Source of the DNA: Emergomyces orientalis
Taxonomy: Eukaryota; Ascomycota; Eurotiomycetes; Onygenales; Ajellomycetaceae
Direction: 5' to 3'
Length of the DNA stretch: 64,000 bases
NCBI GenBank assembly: GCA_002110485.1
Contig: MOWL01000004.1
Span: forward strand, 723,378 to 787,377
Positions 24,238-37,790 of this stretch are shown piece by piece (position 1 is the first letter of the stretch; the number at the start of each line of letters is the position of its first letter). The position numbers were made by a program, and so were the translations under genes. Below the pieces are notes generated by a model. That model searched no databases, was not told the DNA's origin, and saw only the letters and a list, made by a program, of their open reading frames with translations.

Positions 24238-27200
24238 CTAAAAGCAATTCAGCGTACTCTTCTTCTTCTTCTTACTGATCGCATTCATCTTCTCCTCCAA
24301 ATGCGCCCGCGCAGCCTCCGCCTCTCGCCGCGCATTCCGCTCCTCCTCCACAGCCTGGATGGACAACCGCGTCGAATTCCGCTCCGAGCGCAGCTGCGTC
24401 AATTCGTCTTCGAACTGCCACGCCTTCTTTTTCCAGGCTTCCATGTCCGTCTTGACTTTGTTGCTTTGCGCCTCGAGATCGCCGAGGGCTTCTTCGAGGG
24501 TGGCGGTTAGTTGTTTCTCGGCGTGTAGGTGCTTCTCGATCGTGCGGATGCGGGCTTCCTGGTCCTCGACGAGCTGCGCGTTGACGAGCTCCTTGCTGGT
24601 GTGCCGCGAGCTGGGGGGGGATATGCTTCCGGTCTGCGCGGCAATGTTTGGAAGAGGGGGAAGAGGGATGGCGGGTGGAGGCGAAGGTAGCGATGCAGCT
24701 GAGGCACTCTTTCGGAGATTCGACGTCATGGAGCTGCTGCGGTCGATCGATGTTGGTGCTTCGCCATTTCGCATCTGGCCCTGTTTCTTCGCTATTAGTA
24801 CGGAAACATGAAAAAGATTGGGAATGGAAAGGGGGGGAAAAACTCACCTCCGCTTGTTCGATACGAACCCGATAACTTTCAATATCCTTCTCCAAATTTA
24901 CAATTTTGAGATTCGCCTCATCGAGAGCTTGGTGCCTCTCTTGCTGGATCACAGACAGGCGGTTATGATGCTGATCGAAGGTATTCGTAATTTGCTCCTC
25001 CAGCTCCTCCACGAGGCGGACGCTCTTCTGTTTCTCAATAGTGATTTCATTGATGATCGCGTCCTTCTTCTTGATGAGGTCCTCTTTCGCCTTGAGGGCG
25101 TCCTCGTGGCTAGCGACGAGATGAGCAAGTTCGGTCATCTTGGCTTCATGTCGGCTAGACTTCTCCGTCAGGTCCGTGAATTGCCTCTCGAGCTTGGCAT
25201 GGCCGCTCTTCTTCGACTCCAACTCCTTCACGAGCTCCTCATTGGTATCGAACAGCGCAGAGTATTTATCAGCGAATTGCTGTTTCTGAGAAAGAACATC
25301 CTCAATCTGCTCCTGGAGACTATTGGCGGTAACGGGAGTATTCAGAGCTGTAGCGACACCAGATAACAATTTCGTCAATTCGTTCTTGGATGCCGAGATT
25401 TCCGATCGTAAAGCGTTAATGGCCTGCTCATTGCGAGCACTCTCCTCAGCCATTCGTGATTCATACTGTGCCTCAGCAGCAGCCTTGACTTTGACCTCCA
25501 ATTCCTCCAGTTCTTGCTTGTGCAACTCCTTAAGGGACGCAAGCTCCGCCTTCTGCTCTTCAACCATAGCCTTGTGGGATTCAACCTCCTGCTCCAAAGC
25601 AGTGGCGCGAGCACGGTAAGTCTCGAGTTCCTCATTATTGGAATAGTTGTCGTTTTCATGTTGAGAGATCCGCTCCTTGGTAGCCGCAAGTGACGATTCC
25701 AATCCGGAAATAGTAGACAAGTGAACAGAAATGGTGTTTCTCTGCTCCTCGATATTGTTTTTAAGGCTATCCACAAGTTCTTGATGCTTAACACGCGCAT
25801 TTTCAAGGCTTTTCGCAGCGGTAGCCATTTCTTCCGCACTGGCTCCCTCGACGTCGTTGCGCTCACTCCGTAGGGCATCAATACTGGCGAGAGCAGCGTC
25901 CAACTCGACAAGGGTTGATTGCAGCCGCTGCTCAGAGGACTGGAGTGATTCAGCAGCGGTACGGTGTTTGCTTTGCCACTCAGCTCGCTCTACCAGGGCA
26001 GCCTGCAATTCAGCAAGAGTGGTCTGAAGTTTGTTCTCAGATGACTGTAAAGACTCGACGACACCTTGGTGTTTAACCTCCCATTCGGTGTTTGCCTCCT
26101 CTAGTTGCACAATCTTTTGGTCCTGAGCTTTGACCTGTCCATCCTTCTCAGTCACTAGAGCCCTCTGCGCCTCCAACAGCTCATTCAAACTCTGAACCTC
26201 AGCAGTCAGCTCCTTTTCCCGGATATCATGCGCTTCTTGCAGCTCCTTGACCTGGTTTTCATGTTGCAAGATCTGATCCCGCATCTGCGACACCACGGAG
26301 ATATCCATGGGCGACGAGCTCGAAAGACTAGATCGTTCCCTGGTCAGACCGGAAATGATGGTTGCCTTGGTTTCCATCTCCTTTTTGACATTTTTGTTCT
26401 CAGCCTCAAGAGCCTGAATGCGCTCCATGCGGCTGTGCAGCTCGTGCATGGCGGTATTGAGGCTAACTTCGAAATTCTGCATGGTATCGGGCCTATCTTC
26501 GAATTCCTCAACTGCAATGTTTCTCAGAGAAGCGAGGGAACGATGGGCGCGGTCGACGGTATTCATGTTTTGGCTGGTCATGCGTCGGATCACCTGGGTT
26601 TTGGGTGACGGAGAAGTGGGGGAGGAAGCCTTTGTTCGCTGGAGTTCATGTTTGAGGTCTTCGACCAGGTTCAAGGTCTCTTCATGCTCCGATTGTAATT
26701 GGGCATATTTCTGTGTCACCATGCTCATGCCCTGCTGGTGCTCTTGCAATAACTTGTGCATATTCTCCACATCACTATTATTAGGCTCATCCCTCTCGAA
26801 GGCATCTGGTAGGTCGGAATTGCCCTTTCGCCCGCTCTCCGAGGGCTCCTGTGAAATAGATGACTGCTCGGCCAAGGACAACTCCGAGGAGAGTAATCGC
26901 GAAGATGAAGGCTGTCCGCCAGCCTTGAGCTCCTGGACTCTCGAGTCTTCTAAAAAAGATACAGGACGAGAGCTGGTCATCGGGGTAGCGACAGCTGCTG
27001 CATTAGGAGCGTGGCGGGCCTCATCAACAGCGTCCTGAAGCTCAGCAAGGGTGCGGAGAGCTTCTTCGTATTTGGCATGAAGAAGATCGAACTCGTTGGT
27101 GGAATTTTCGTGCTGGATTCGAAGTTCAAACAGTTCTTGAGTTACGTCCTCCAGCTTCTCGGCAACAAACCGGGATTGAGCAGGGCTCTGTGGAGGGTAT

Positions 27201-29938
27201 TCATGATCAGCGTTCAGGTTCTGACCATTCTTCTCTCCGGAGGCTTTCTGCAGCGCTTCCAGTCCGGCATTGTCGTCGTCTTGTGTAGTTGGAGCATCCA
27301 CTTGTTCAGAAGGGACTGACCCAGCCTCGGGAGGCGTCTCTCCGAGATCGTCATCAGATTCCGGAATGGCAGTTTCAGCTGCTTCCATGAGCACATCGAG
27401 AGATTGAGATAGACCCCGTTTCCTGACCTTCGGGGGTTCCCTGCTCGCAATTTGAGGAGCATGAGTGTGATTGTGGTTGTGAATGTCTCCCTTTCCATCA
27501 TCCGATTTAGCGCCGTTCTGTTGGATATGGTCGAGCTCGTACAGTAGGGTGTCGAGTTTACCCAGGCTCCGTTGGCGATCGATAACGTGCTCTAACCTAT
27601 CCATCTCACGCTGCATCAGTTCCATGTCTTGATCAGCCTCCGCCAGTCGCTCCTCCAGAGTCGAGATGTAGTCTTCGCAGCTGGCTTCGTTTTCACGCGC
27701 GCGAGCGATTTCCTTGCGAAGCTCAGCAATAATAGCTGCGTTCTTCTCTTCTCCAGTGGTATGGCCATCAAGCTTAGACTCGAGGTCGTGTAGATAATGT
27801 TCGGTATTCGCTTCGCGATCCATCATCTTCTGAACACGAGCCTGCAGCTGGGCATTGACTGTCTCGATATAGGCACACTTGGTTTCTTTCTCTAGAAGGC
27901 TGCTCTCAGTGTTGGACAACGAGGAGCGAGTGTTGGACAGAGATGATTCGAGGCTTTGAATAGTCTTTTCGTATTCCAATACAACCTGCTCGACAGACTC
28001 TGCAAAGGAATGGGAGCGTTTCAGTCTTTCCATCGCACTATCGCCAAGTAAGCTTTGTAGGTCATCAGTATCCCCACTAAAATCAGTAGCCTTGGTCAGT
28101 TCCGAGATGAGTTTGGCATGTCGTTGGCTAAGTGCAGTATAACTCTCTTGCACATCCAAAAGGTGGTTCTGTAGTTCAATTTCCCGCTCATTTTGCCGTT
28201 CTGCACGTTCTTGCGGCACGTTGCTCCTTCTATCACCCCCCTCGGAATTACTGATTTGTTGGCGCAAGAATGCTACTTCTGCCTTTAGTCTGTCGATGAC
28301 AGCTTGCTTATCGCTCTCATCCGTCACTTGTTGGATACGAGGTTTGCTTTGGATGGCTCTCGCTCGCTGAGCGTACTGCACGGTGTTTAGCGTCTCGCTA
28401 AGGTGGAATTCCGCGGGTGTAACGCAGGCAATCATATAAGTAATCGCATTGCCACCCAGGGAATCTTGAAGTAATCGAGTGAGTTTGGAATCGCGATATG
28501 AGACGTGAGAACCTGCTTGTCTGGATGAAAGCTGTGAGATGACCTTGCCTAAACTAGCAAGGCCAGCGTTAATGGATATGCCCTCCTTGGCCCGTTCTCC
28601 AGAAGCGCCAGTATTCTTTAGGCGTTCGCTACCAGCAAGATCAACAAAATGCAGTTTGCTATCTACGGTAACTGAAATATCAGAGCCAGAGAGGGCTTCG
28701 ACAGGCATCGACAATCGCTTCTCACGGGTCGACAGGTTCGTCGTCAGGTCTTTGCGTTGGATAAGGTTCAAGGAGAAGACCGCGTGCGAGCGGGACGATT
28801 TCGCATTGATTGCGGTGGCATCTGTTTGTCGAATGGAGGAACCAAAATTAAGAGCTCCCATCAGATCCTCGAACGAGTTGATGTTGACCTGGTGTAGCCC
28901 TGTAAGTAGGATACGTCCTTTAGTATCTTCGCGGATCGTAACGGCACCTCGTTCTGCATGAGGTGTGGTTTCGGGAAGGAGGAGGTCTCTTAATTGTTCA
29001 TTATAAATCTAGAACGAGCAAGATTAGACAGGCCGATCTTTCGAAAAAAAGCGCAATTATATAAAAAAAATATGAGGAATGATAATACCTCCACATATGT
29101 GGCTTTCATCTGCCAACTTTTATCCAACAAGCCCTTGCCAAATTGGGGCAATGATGAATTAACGGAATATCGCGTTGGGGTTCGTAGACCTGTTGATCCG
29201 GTGCGGTTATGGGTAGTCCCAGTCAATTTTTCAAAGAGAAGTTGGGCGGCACGGGGGATTATTCCTAGATCAGAGTTGAGAGTATTAGAGCCCAGCGTCA
29301 AGATACATATATATATATAAAGGAAACAAACATCCCACATACCCATAACTTTCTGGTCACTCTGTTCCGCTGGACCAGAAGTGCCCATTGTGTAAGACTT
29401 GCCAGCGCCAGACTGGCCATATGCAAGAATCGAAACATTGTAGCCCTGCACGAAGGAGTTCACGCTATCCTGAAGGTATTCCCAGACGCCTTCCTGATCA
29501 ACTGTCTCTGCAAACACTCTATCGAACACAAACAGCTTACGGCCTTGTGGAGCATCGACAGCAACGCTGGTTGGCGATGTGACATGGACCGTTGACCGTT
29601 GAAAGCGCTGCGGAATCAATTCGAATCCGGGATCGGTGGGCTTCAATGGTGGGCGAACGCGAACAGCTGTTTTTGTATGTTCCCGTGTAAGTAGATAAAT
29701 TTTTGGGGAGGGGAGAGAGAGCGAAAGAGTTTAACTTTAACGAAAGAAAGAAAATAAATAAAATAAACGGTTACGCACCGACTTTCACCGCAGTCTTTGT
29801 ATCCTCATCCGAAGCCCTGCTACCGCCTTGTTTGCTGCTCATACTCATGCGACTGTTGCTTCGTGGAGGTCGAATCATTGCGCTCATAGGACGCGGCTGA
29901 CCGGTAGGAATAGGAGAGGTAGGAGGAGAATTGGCCAT
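24238..29938 (-). CDS. Long kinesin motor protein (kinesin-4/chromokinesin-like)
   Basis: Five exons: 29938-29779, 29666-29343, 29264-29089, 29008-24848 and 24780-24238. The introns are 112, 78, 80 and 67 nt and the product is 1787 residues; every junction keeps frame (VKV/AVRVRPP, VMG/IIPRAAQ, ATYVE/IYNEQL, EQAE/GQMRNGE). The motor domain occupies about residues 50-470, with P-loop GQSGAGKSYTMG, switch I NAKSSRSH and switch II DLAGSE. A neck and very long coiled coil (about 480-1640) follow, broken by an acidic Pro-rich linker near 790-840. A final Ser/Pro-rich linker leads to a short coiled coil ending in a Lys run. N-terminal motor placement means plus-end-directed movement is likely. The length and long coiled coil fit kinesin-4; kinesin-7 is the main alternative. 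Confidence 0.85.
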
Positions 29939-32900
29939 GGCGGCGGAGGAACTACTATATCGATGACGGAACAGGATGGACCGGATTCAATTCTCTCCCT
30001 CTTTCTCTCGCTCTCTCGCTTTCTCTCTCTCCAGAGAAAGAAAAGAAAAGAAGAAAGAAAAAAAGAAAGGAAAGGAAAAGAAGGGCCAAAAAGCCACCCC
30101 CCAAATTCTTTGATGCACTAGGATAACTACCAGAGCTGCTAGGCCAGTAATAAGAATGCGATCATGGGGGAGCCGTTGCGGGGGGTCGTGCCAGAGTTTG
30201 TATTATTATTAATTTGTTTTTGAACGTAATCTTGAATTAAATGGGTTCAACAAGAGGGTTGCTCGTGTGGTCTAGTTTGGTGCGCTTTCGGCGGCGTTGC
30301 TGTGTCCCTGACAGAGCGCGAGAAATTGAGTATTATTCGATCGGAATAATGTTGGAGAAAGGGGAGGACGGAGAAGAAGACAGGACGACGGAGACGATGG
30401 AGACGATGGAGACGACGACGACGACGACGATGATAGGTAAGCCCCTATTTTCCAGTAAGGAAAAGGGATCGACTAGCGTAGTTTTTTTTTTCCCCTTCGC
30501 GGGAACGTGGGATTTGACGCCAAAAGCCAGGGTGTTGGTCGTGGCATAAGAGAGGAGCCCAAGACAAAAGGCTCCGGGGTGAAGAACGTCGCGCGCACAG
30601 GAGGGGAGGAGATTTGGGATTTGGGATTTGGGGGAGGAAATAAGTGAGTAGAGGAGGATAACAGAGGAAGATAAGAAAGACAGCATATGAAGCAGATGAA
30701 GCTTATGTAGATATGAAAATATGAAGAAGATATGAAGAAGATATGAAGAATGGGCGATGGAGATAACTACAACAAGCAGCAACAATAATACACTGACACA
30801 ACAATACACAGACATACCCAGGTAGGGACAGAGCGAAGGCTTTTGTCGGGTGAAGATGGAAATTAATTGGATGATTCTGGGTAATATTACCGATAAAGTT
30901 ACTAGCAGTGTCAGTGCAGTTACAGTTCAGTACAGTTCAATACGGGCGTTGGCTCCGGTTGGAGGAAAAATTACCGCTATCCATTGATCTCGCTCATATC
31001 CTCCTGGGAACTCCGTACGGTATGTACTGGCAGGTCACTGACCCACCAGCACTCCCGCCAGAAGTGACATAGCTGGTACATGTACGGAGTACTTGTAACT
31101 GCACTGTAAAAGTAACTTTTGAACACCCTGAACTCTCCGCCTGTTCTGGTTAAACAACAACAACAGCCTTACACCAGGTACAGGAACAAAAAAAGCCAAT
31201 CTGTAACTCAATATTTAGATCTGCCACGGAGAAATCTCTACCAAAGGGGGGGGGGGAATTGGCGGTTACGAAAGCCGTTTTTTTGATACCACTCAAAACA
31301 CGCTTCTAGCTCGTTCTCTCCAGGTGAATCTCTCCTGGGGCTGGGGCTTGGCTTGGCCGACTTGGCTGGCTGCTGGCTGGTCTGTATATTTCATAAAAAT
31401 GATACGATACATAGCTGTATCTGCCAGAACAAAGAAGTTTTACCAGCCACACCACTGAAGACACCACCCCAACTCTCGTCTTGCATGTTTGTTGCAGGTT
31501 AAGGAGCATTTTTTCATACGCAGAATCTCAAATCACCCTCCAACCCTTCCAGAGAAGAAAAGGAAAATGAACCCTCAATTCAACAAATGAACAAAACACC
31601 AACTAGTATGTATTCCTTCTTTATTCTCCCCCCCCCCCCCCCCCCCCCCCGGGGCCCTTTCTACGGTTCGCATCTGGTTCTGAAACGCCTGGAGGACAGG
31701 GGCTGTGGATAGCGACCAACCAGGCTGGGAAGCACGTTGTGTCTATCAGCACCGCTGTTACTTATTACTATACAGTACATTTATTATGCGTCGAAAGCAA
31801 AAAAATAAAATAAAATAAAAGGAGTCTCTTCATTTATGACACAAAATAATAATAAAAAATAACAACAGCGAGAACACCACAAACGCCTCCTCAGCCTCAG
31901 CACAGTATCTAATGTTCAGCCATGAAGTTTAAGTATATATATATATATATTTTGCTCCTAGGATTTTTATTTTGTAAGGAATGATTAAAACATATGATGG
32001 TCAGCCGGTTTCAATTACAGGCTCTTCCTCATATCTATTTATCTATGTATCTATCTACTACGGAGTACAATATAAACTCTCTCAACCCCAGAATTGTGGC
32101 AAGCTGGAGGTCAAAAATAGCAATTTCTTTTTTTATTATTTTTTAATTTAATTAATCGTGGCACCACCGCGCCAGTTTACGCTAACTTACCCGCCCGTGG
32201 AGCTGCCAGACGTCACGTCACGAAAGGAATATCATTTCAACGGTCTGAGGTCTGGTTACTTTTCCCCCTCCGTGTTGCCCTGTTTCTGACATCCCCATTT
32301 TCTAGAAGAAGTTTTCAGTTTTCAGTTTTCAGCTTTGAGAACGAACTTAACTATCATTTACTTATTATTATTATTGACAGAACGAATTATCATTATTATC
32401 ATTTTGTTTCTGCTTCATTTCGATTTTGTTAGGCGATGGAAGATGAATTGGGATATAGAGATATTATAGAATCATATATATCATCTGTGCTTGACCCAAC
32501 TGGCCTAGGTTCCACACGGTTTGCTCAAGATAACATTCATCCATCTCTTATCCTAGTTTCCTAGGTGCTACAGCTTACTCTGACCCCCCGTATGCATCCA
32601 TTTATTTCCATGCATGAATAATCCACCGGCCGATCGCAGATCGTGGATGGATTGGGTTTAAACAACCCTTTACATACCCGTACCCCCCCCCCCCCCCCTT
32701 TTCAGGTATCATTAGTGATATACGGATACATGGACGGGATCGGGATAATATTTTTAGCCCGATATACGGGTTAGATATTCGCCTTTTTTTCTTTCTTTTT
32801 ATTTAGCTCTCTCCCCTAAATCCCCGTTTGATAAGCCCTGACCGACGACGGACCATCAGCATTACATAGTAATCAAAAAAAAAAAAAAAGAAAAAAGAAA

Positions 32901-35900
32901 AAAGGAACAGAGACAGCAAAAGAAAATTCGCCGTGCTCCCGAGACCAACCCCTTGATTTGGCTTGTGCCTGTAGATTGCTGCTCCTTGCCTCCTCCTCCT
33001 CCTTGATGGTATGACTATCGTGCTTGGTTGCGGGTAGTTGGTGCTGTTGCGAATTTAGGGGGCATATCCCTGTTCCTGCACTGCATATGGATACTTCCAA
33101 AGCCCTCTCTAGCTCTCACTCTCTCGCTCTCTCACTGCAATGGGGTTGATCGTCGGGAGACAGAGGGGAGTACACAAGGAGTACGGAGAATATGCAGCCA
33201 GGGAAATAGATGTGGATGCAATGAACCCTACTTCCCATCACTAACTACATCATACAGAGTACCTTGTCTTCCCCCCCCCAATGCTTCGCAAGGGGGGCGG
33301 TCAAGAACAACAGAGGTTGCTTCTTTTCTAATACCTTTTTAATTTTTAATTTTTATTTTATTTTAATTTTTTTGGGTAGTTATTTATTTATTATTCTCGT
33401 TCAGTATCGACACCAGCATCCCTGCTGCAGGAAACAAGTCTACGATTCCAAATGCACACTAAAATATAAAAACTCCGCCAGCTGCTGCACCCCATCCATA
33501 TCCCTGGCAAGTTTCTGGAAGTTCACCCCCTTTTCACTTGCAGCTGGTTTTTGTTATCGCCTCTGAATAAGGGAGGTTCTCATTGATACAATACAGAGCA
33601 TATCATAGATATCTCTATTAACTGATGGTGAGGATCAAAAAAAATTGTTGTTGTGCCAGGTGCACATTCGTACCTCGCGCCCTTTGTAAGATTGTTTATT
33701 TTTTTGTTGTGTTAGTTACTAGGTATTTTTACTCCAATCTGCATAATCTGTAACTAACTCCAAAGTTCTAGAGACTGATATCGCGTTAAAAAAAAACAAA
33801 CAGACAAGATAGGGATACATCTTCATCTCCCTTTCTACTTTATCCAACCCACGCCCCCTTTTAACCCTTTCATATGGGGATTGGAGCATCGCCGCCTGGA
33901 AGAAGGATATCTATCCCTTCCCCCCCCCCCCCCAGCTTTTCAACGTCCCCCCTCTATCTCTTCCATCTCTTCCATCTCTTCCATCTCTCTATCTCTCTAT
34001 CTCTCCGCTCCCCTCTCCGCTCCCATTCCACTCCACTCCACCCCACTATCCACCCTAACAAACTTAACTTAACTTACTACGGCAAACCAGCCGGAGCAAG
34101 GAAATTGAAACGAGCTGGTATTACTGCGTGTCTCCCCCACATAGCGCCAGGTGGAACGACGGACAAACCCGCTGCCTCCCAAAAGAAAGTTTACGAATCA
34201 TCCCATCATTCATAATAATAAATGATGTTACGGAGTACATGGCTTAATGAGATGGATGGATAGATACGGTTAAACTGCCAGGGCTTGCGCCTGCAAATGT
34301 GGAACTAAATTATTTATTTTTCTATTCTATTTTGAAGTTCTTTTATCCTCGCGAATTTTCGCGAAAACTCCAAATGGTTACTAGCGTTTAAAAACAAAAA
34401 CCAAAAAAAAAAACCCCTTGTACCAAAGATAAATTTATATTTATATTTTTATGAATTTGGCCCTGGGTACGGACTACGGAGTAAACTAAAACAGGTTGTA
34501 GTTGATGTATGGTAACTAACTAAAAGTCAGGGAACGAATTTAAACGGATATTTCTCCACAACTTTTCCTTTTTTCTTTTTTTTTTGTTTTGGCGAAATTC
34601 TGGTCTGGCCGGGGGGGGCTTACAACGCACCACCATGGCGCTGGTTTTTACTTTAGCCTGCAGCTTGGGGCTCGGCGATCGCTGACGGAAAGGTTGGGTT
34701 CGATTCGATTCGTATGGATGCATTTGATTGATCCCTTACCATTGCTCCTCTTTTTTTTTTTTTTTTTTTTTTTGTGGAGGCATTGGAAGGCAGGGAATAA
34801 TGGACCAGAGTACTACTCCGATGGTAGGGGGGTGAATTTAGGGGGTAGTAAGTTTTATGTATGGTTTATGGCTGCGACCGTTTTTTCCAACAGAATGCGG
34901 TTTTTTTCTCTTCAGTGCCCGATGAGAGTTTTTGGAGGTGTCTTTATTATATAATTTAGATATCGATAGTTATGCGGCTTGCTCTGTTGGCGTTCGACGA
35001 GATACCTAACTTGTCAATAATATCAGTTCCATGGATATATGGCGAATCCGTCAAACCCTGGAGAGAGGAAATGGCTACTGTTTAGAAGGGTTTTTTATTT
35101 TTAGGCTTTTTTCATCGTCCTCGCTCACCTTTTTAGTTTTATTCTAGATTCTAGAATATCCCCCGAATGCGGGGGGTTTCAAGTTTGCGTTTTGGTCTTA
35201 TCCGAAGCCACATAAGAAAAAGGACTGATGACACCTTGGCAAGATGGACAGGGACACATAAACGCATGAATTCCTCTTTCTTGGAGGGCTCCTTATAATA
35301 TGTTTTATGGATGACTGAGGGTGGCGTTTTGTTTCCGAAGCCTTCTTATTTACCCGTAGGCGGTTTTTGTTACTGGAATGAATGTGAGAGAGATATGAAG
35401 GTATAGATATATATGTCTATTCGTGATAACAACCAGCGGAGGAAAAATATGAGTGAAGCCGTTAGAATCTTGGTGTAATTAATGATGCTACCAGAGATTG
35501 AATTTTTACCTCTTGTGTATATATATTTTCTCTTGCATGAATATATATATGAACAGTGCAATCTACATCTCTACAGTTCTTCTTTCTCGCCCTGTTTCAT
35601 TTGTTAATCTATACACGATCACCATAAACATTGCAGACAAGACGACTAATAGAAAAATCAATTCCACGTGGCCCCAACTGTTGTTGTTGTTGTCCAAGTC
35701 TCTCCACTCAGTGCAGATTCTCTTGATTTTTAACCTCTGCATAACATTGACACCCTGTACCTTGAAAGGGCGTAAGGCTTCACGCTCCACAGGGCTACTG
35801 CTGCTGTGAGACCACTGGATCAGACTGTTTTTAAAATGAATGTGAATACATTTCTGTATATATATATATATACATATAAAACCAAACCAAAAAAAGAAAG

Positions 35901-35995
35901 TAGTGATCCCCACTGACCAACTGCCGAATATGTCTAATTCCTTTTGGTTTATTTTATACCCCTTAAAACATATACAACCGATATAAAAAAACCTC
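29939..35995. other. 6-kb gene-free region with homopolymers and TACGGAGTA boxes
   Basis: No open frame here resembles a protein, and no tRNA was found. Next to the kinesin start is a CT/GA tract (about 29995-30085), then a GAC run (about 30394-30428). A C23-G4 block sits at 31628-31654, C16 at 32683-32698 and C14 at 33920-33933; there are A and T runs above 15. TACGGAGTA boxes occur at 31083, 32059, 34229 and 34475. Such a region could be a long shared promoter or hold a noncoding RNA; neither can be shown from sequence. Confidence 0.5.
31628..31654. repeat. C23-G4 homopolymer block
   Basis: Twenty-three C residues run straight into four G residues. Its exact length in the genome is uncertain because sequencing handles such runs poorly. 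On the opposite strand it is a G23 tract. Confidence 0.8.
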
Positions 35996-36832
35996 ATGAC
36001 AACATACTCCTCCTTCTCCTCCCCCTCACCACCTCCCCTTACCCCTCCCCCTATCTCATCTTCTCCACCACCGCCGCCACCGCCCACACAAACTCCCGCA
36101 ACCCTCACCGACCTCCAACACATAACCAACACCCTCACCGGCCGCCTAGAGCGCCAGCTCCTCCACATCAAAGACCGCAGCTTCCACCGCGTGCACAGGA
36201 AGATCGATGGGATCTTGAACAGGGTAGCGGCGAAGGCGGATTTCGAGACCGAGATGAGGAGGGAGCTGCGGGGTGTGAAGGAGGAGGTTGCGTGTGTTCG
36301 GCGTGAACTTGTGGTTGTTCGGTCTGTTATGATGAATCAGTGGGTGAGGCGATTGTCTGGGCCGGTTGTGTGGGTTCCGCCGCCGACGGTTGGGGTGCAT
36401 GGTAGTAGTGGTGAGGATGTCTTCCCAGCTACGGTGAGGGACCTTTGGAGGCTGGGAGGAATCGAGAAGAGTATGCTTGTGCTTATTATATATATACCTT
36501 TTTTTTTTTTTTCTTCTCCTTATCACTATTACGAAGCTTACAGTTGGTGAATAGGAGATGCGCTCGTGCGGCTGGCGGAAGGCCATGCTGTTCACATCGT
36601 TGGCTGGCAGGATTGGAGACGTTTTGAACTGGACGATCCTGGTGCCGCGCAGTTTCTCACGATACGAGATGCGGTGTCAGAGTATCCAATGCGATGTCTA
36701 CGGAATCTGGCGGTGGTCTGGGGTCTGGCTTTCGATCTGCTTGAGCGGCCACCGGACCTTGTTGTTGACGCTGGCGAAGTTCACCGCGAAAGTGAAAAGA
36801 CTTTCCCTCCCATGTCGGATGTGAAGCTATGA
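35996..36832 (+). CDS. Unrecognised 250-residue protein with Pro-rich N-terminus and coiled coil
   Basis: Exons 35996-36470 and 36555-36832. The 84-nt intron is GTATGC...GAATAG; a nearer CAG acceptor at 36541-36543 would give an immediate stop. Residues 1-37 are Ser/Pro-rich. Residues ~40-105 look like an amphipathic coiled coil (HITNTLTGRLERQLLHIKD, REL-x2-VKEEV). The second exon encodes a compact segment with HAVHIVGWQDWRRFELDD and NLAVVWGLAFDLLERPPD. I do not recognise the family. The clean splice and the change from low-complexity to globular sequence argue that it is real. It faces the SUN-domain gene tail-to-tail. Confidence 0.6.
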
Positions 36833-37790
36833 TGAGATACTCTCCCCTTTTCCGAATTTGGGGCAGTAAGAATTTCCATATTCCTGCCCAGGGAATTGGA
36901 ATGATGTGATATTGTGTTGACTTTTCCGTAAAGGGGGCAGGCAAGGGTATATTAACCCTCTATTTCCTATTTTATTTTTTCTTTCAATTTTTATTTTTAA
37001 AGAGATCTCATGAAATTAGCGAACGTCGTGAGTGTGAGCATGAGCATGAGCGCGGAGAGCGAATTCAGTGTGTAAGTTGCATAATAGACCACACACCCAC
37101 GGCATTGGAATGGGAATTGGATCAAGTGGTTTCAGCGATACCCTCCAGCTGGCTGTTGGCTACATAATATTGATGTTGATGTTGATGTCAGATGGAGAAG
37201 ACTCAGAGAGCAGAACGGAAATATCATTTTCCAATTTAAGAATGGTGGGATTCCAGCTGAGGATGATTATGTTAGTTATATGAACCGGAAGATCCCGTCC
37301 ATTCTACCTCTGCTGAGATTATTATCGTCAATTATCGTGCTGATTATGAGAGCTGCATATGAAAAATGGACAATACTGGGAAATTTTCAAATAAACACTG
37401 ACCGAATAAGAAGGAAACCCAGCGACAAAATCGAGGACATTACCCAGAAGCCGCCCACACACCTGTCTTTTTAAATATCTAACCCAAAACTCCAAACACG
37501 AAGCCACCATGAATCCGCCAACCAAAAGAATGAATACCATCAAGAACCCAAAACACCAAACCCAAGAACCCGACTTACACAACGCTGGACCTATATATAT
37601 ATATTAACACCCACAAACCCAAGTGGAATACCGCTCCAGGATTGTCACGGAACCCCCCTTAATGCCACTCTCAAGAAACCAATCAAACAACCCACCATGT
37701 TACCCCGCACACAATCAAGCTCATTAGGCTGGGGAACACCATTTCCACCAATAAATAATAATAATAAAAAATCCCATGGCTTCCGGAATA
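36833..37790. other. Intergenic between two convergent genes
   Basis: No gene seen; 3' flanks of both neighbours, with a GAGCAT-type repeat near 37034-37054 and GATGTT repeats near 37170-37189. Confidence 0.5.

Noticed and set aside
24359..27319. Several long plus-strand frames across the kinesin gene
   Set aside because: Shadows opposite the coiled-coil coding region (Ser/Cys/Leu-rich complement of Glu/Lys/Gln codons).
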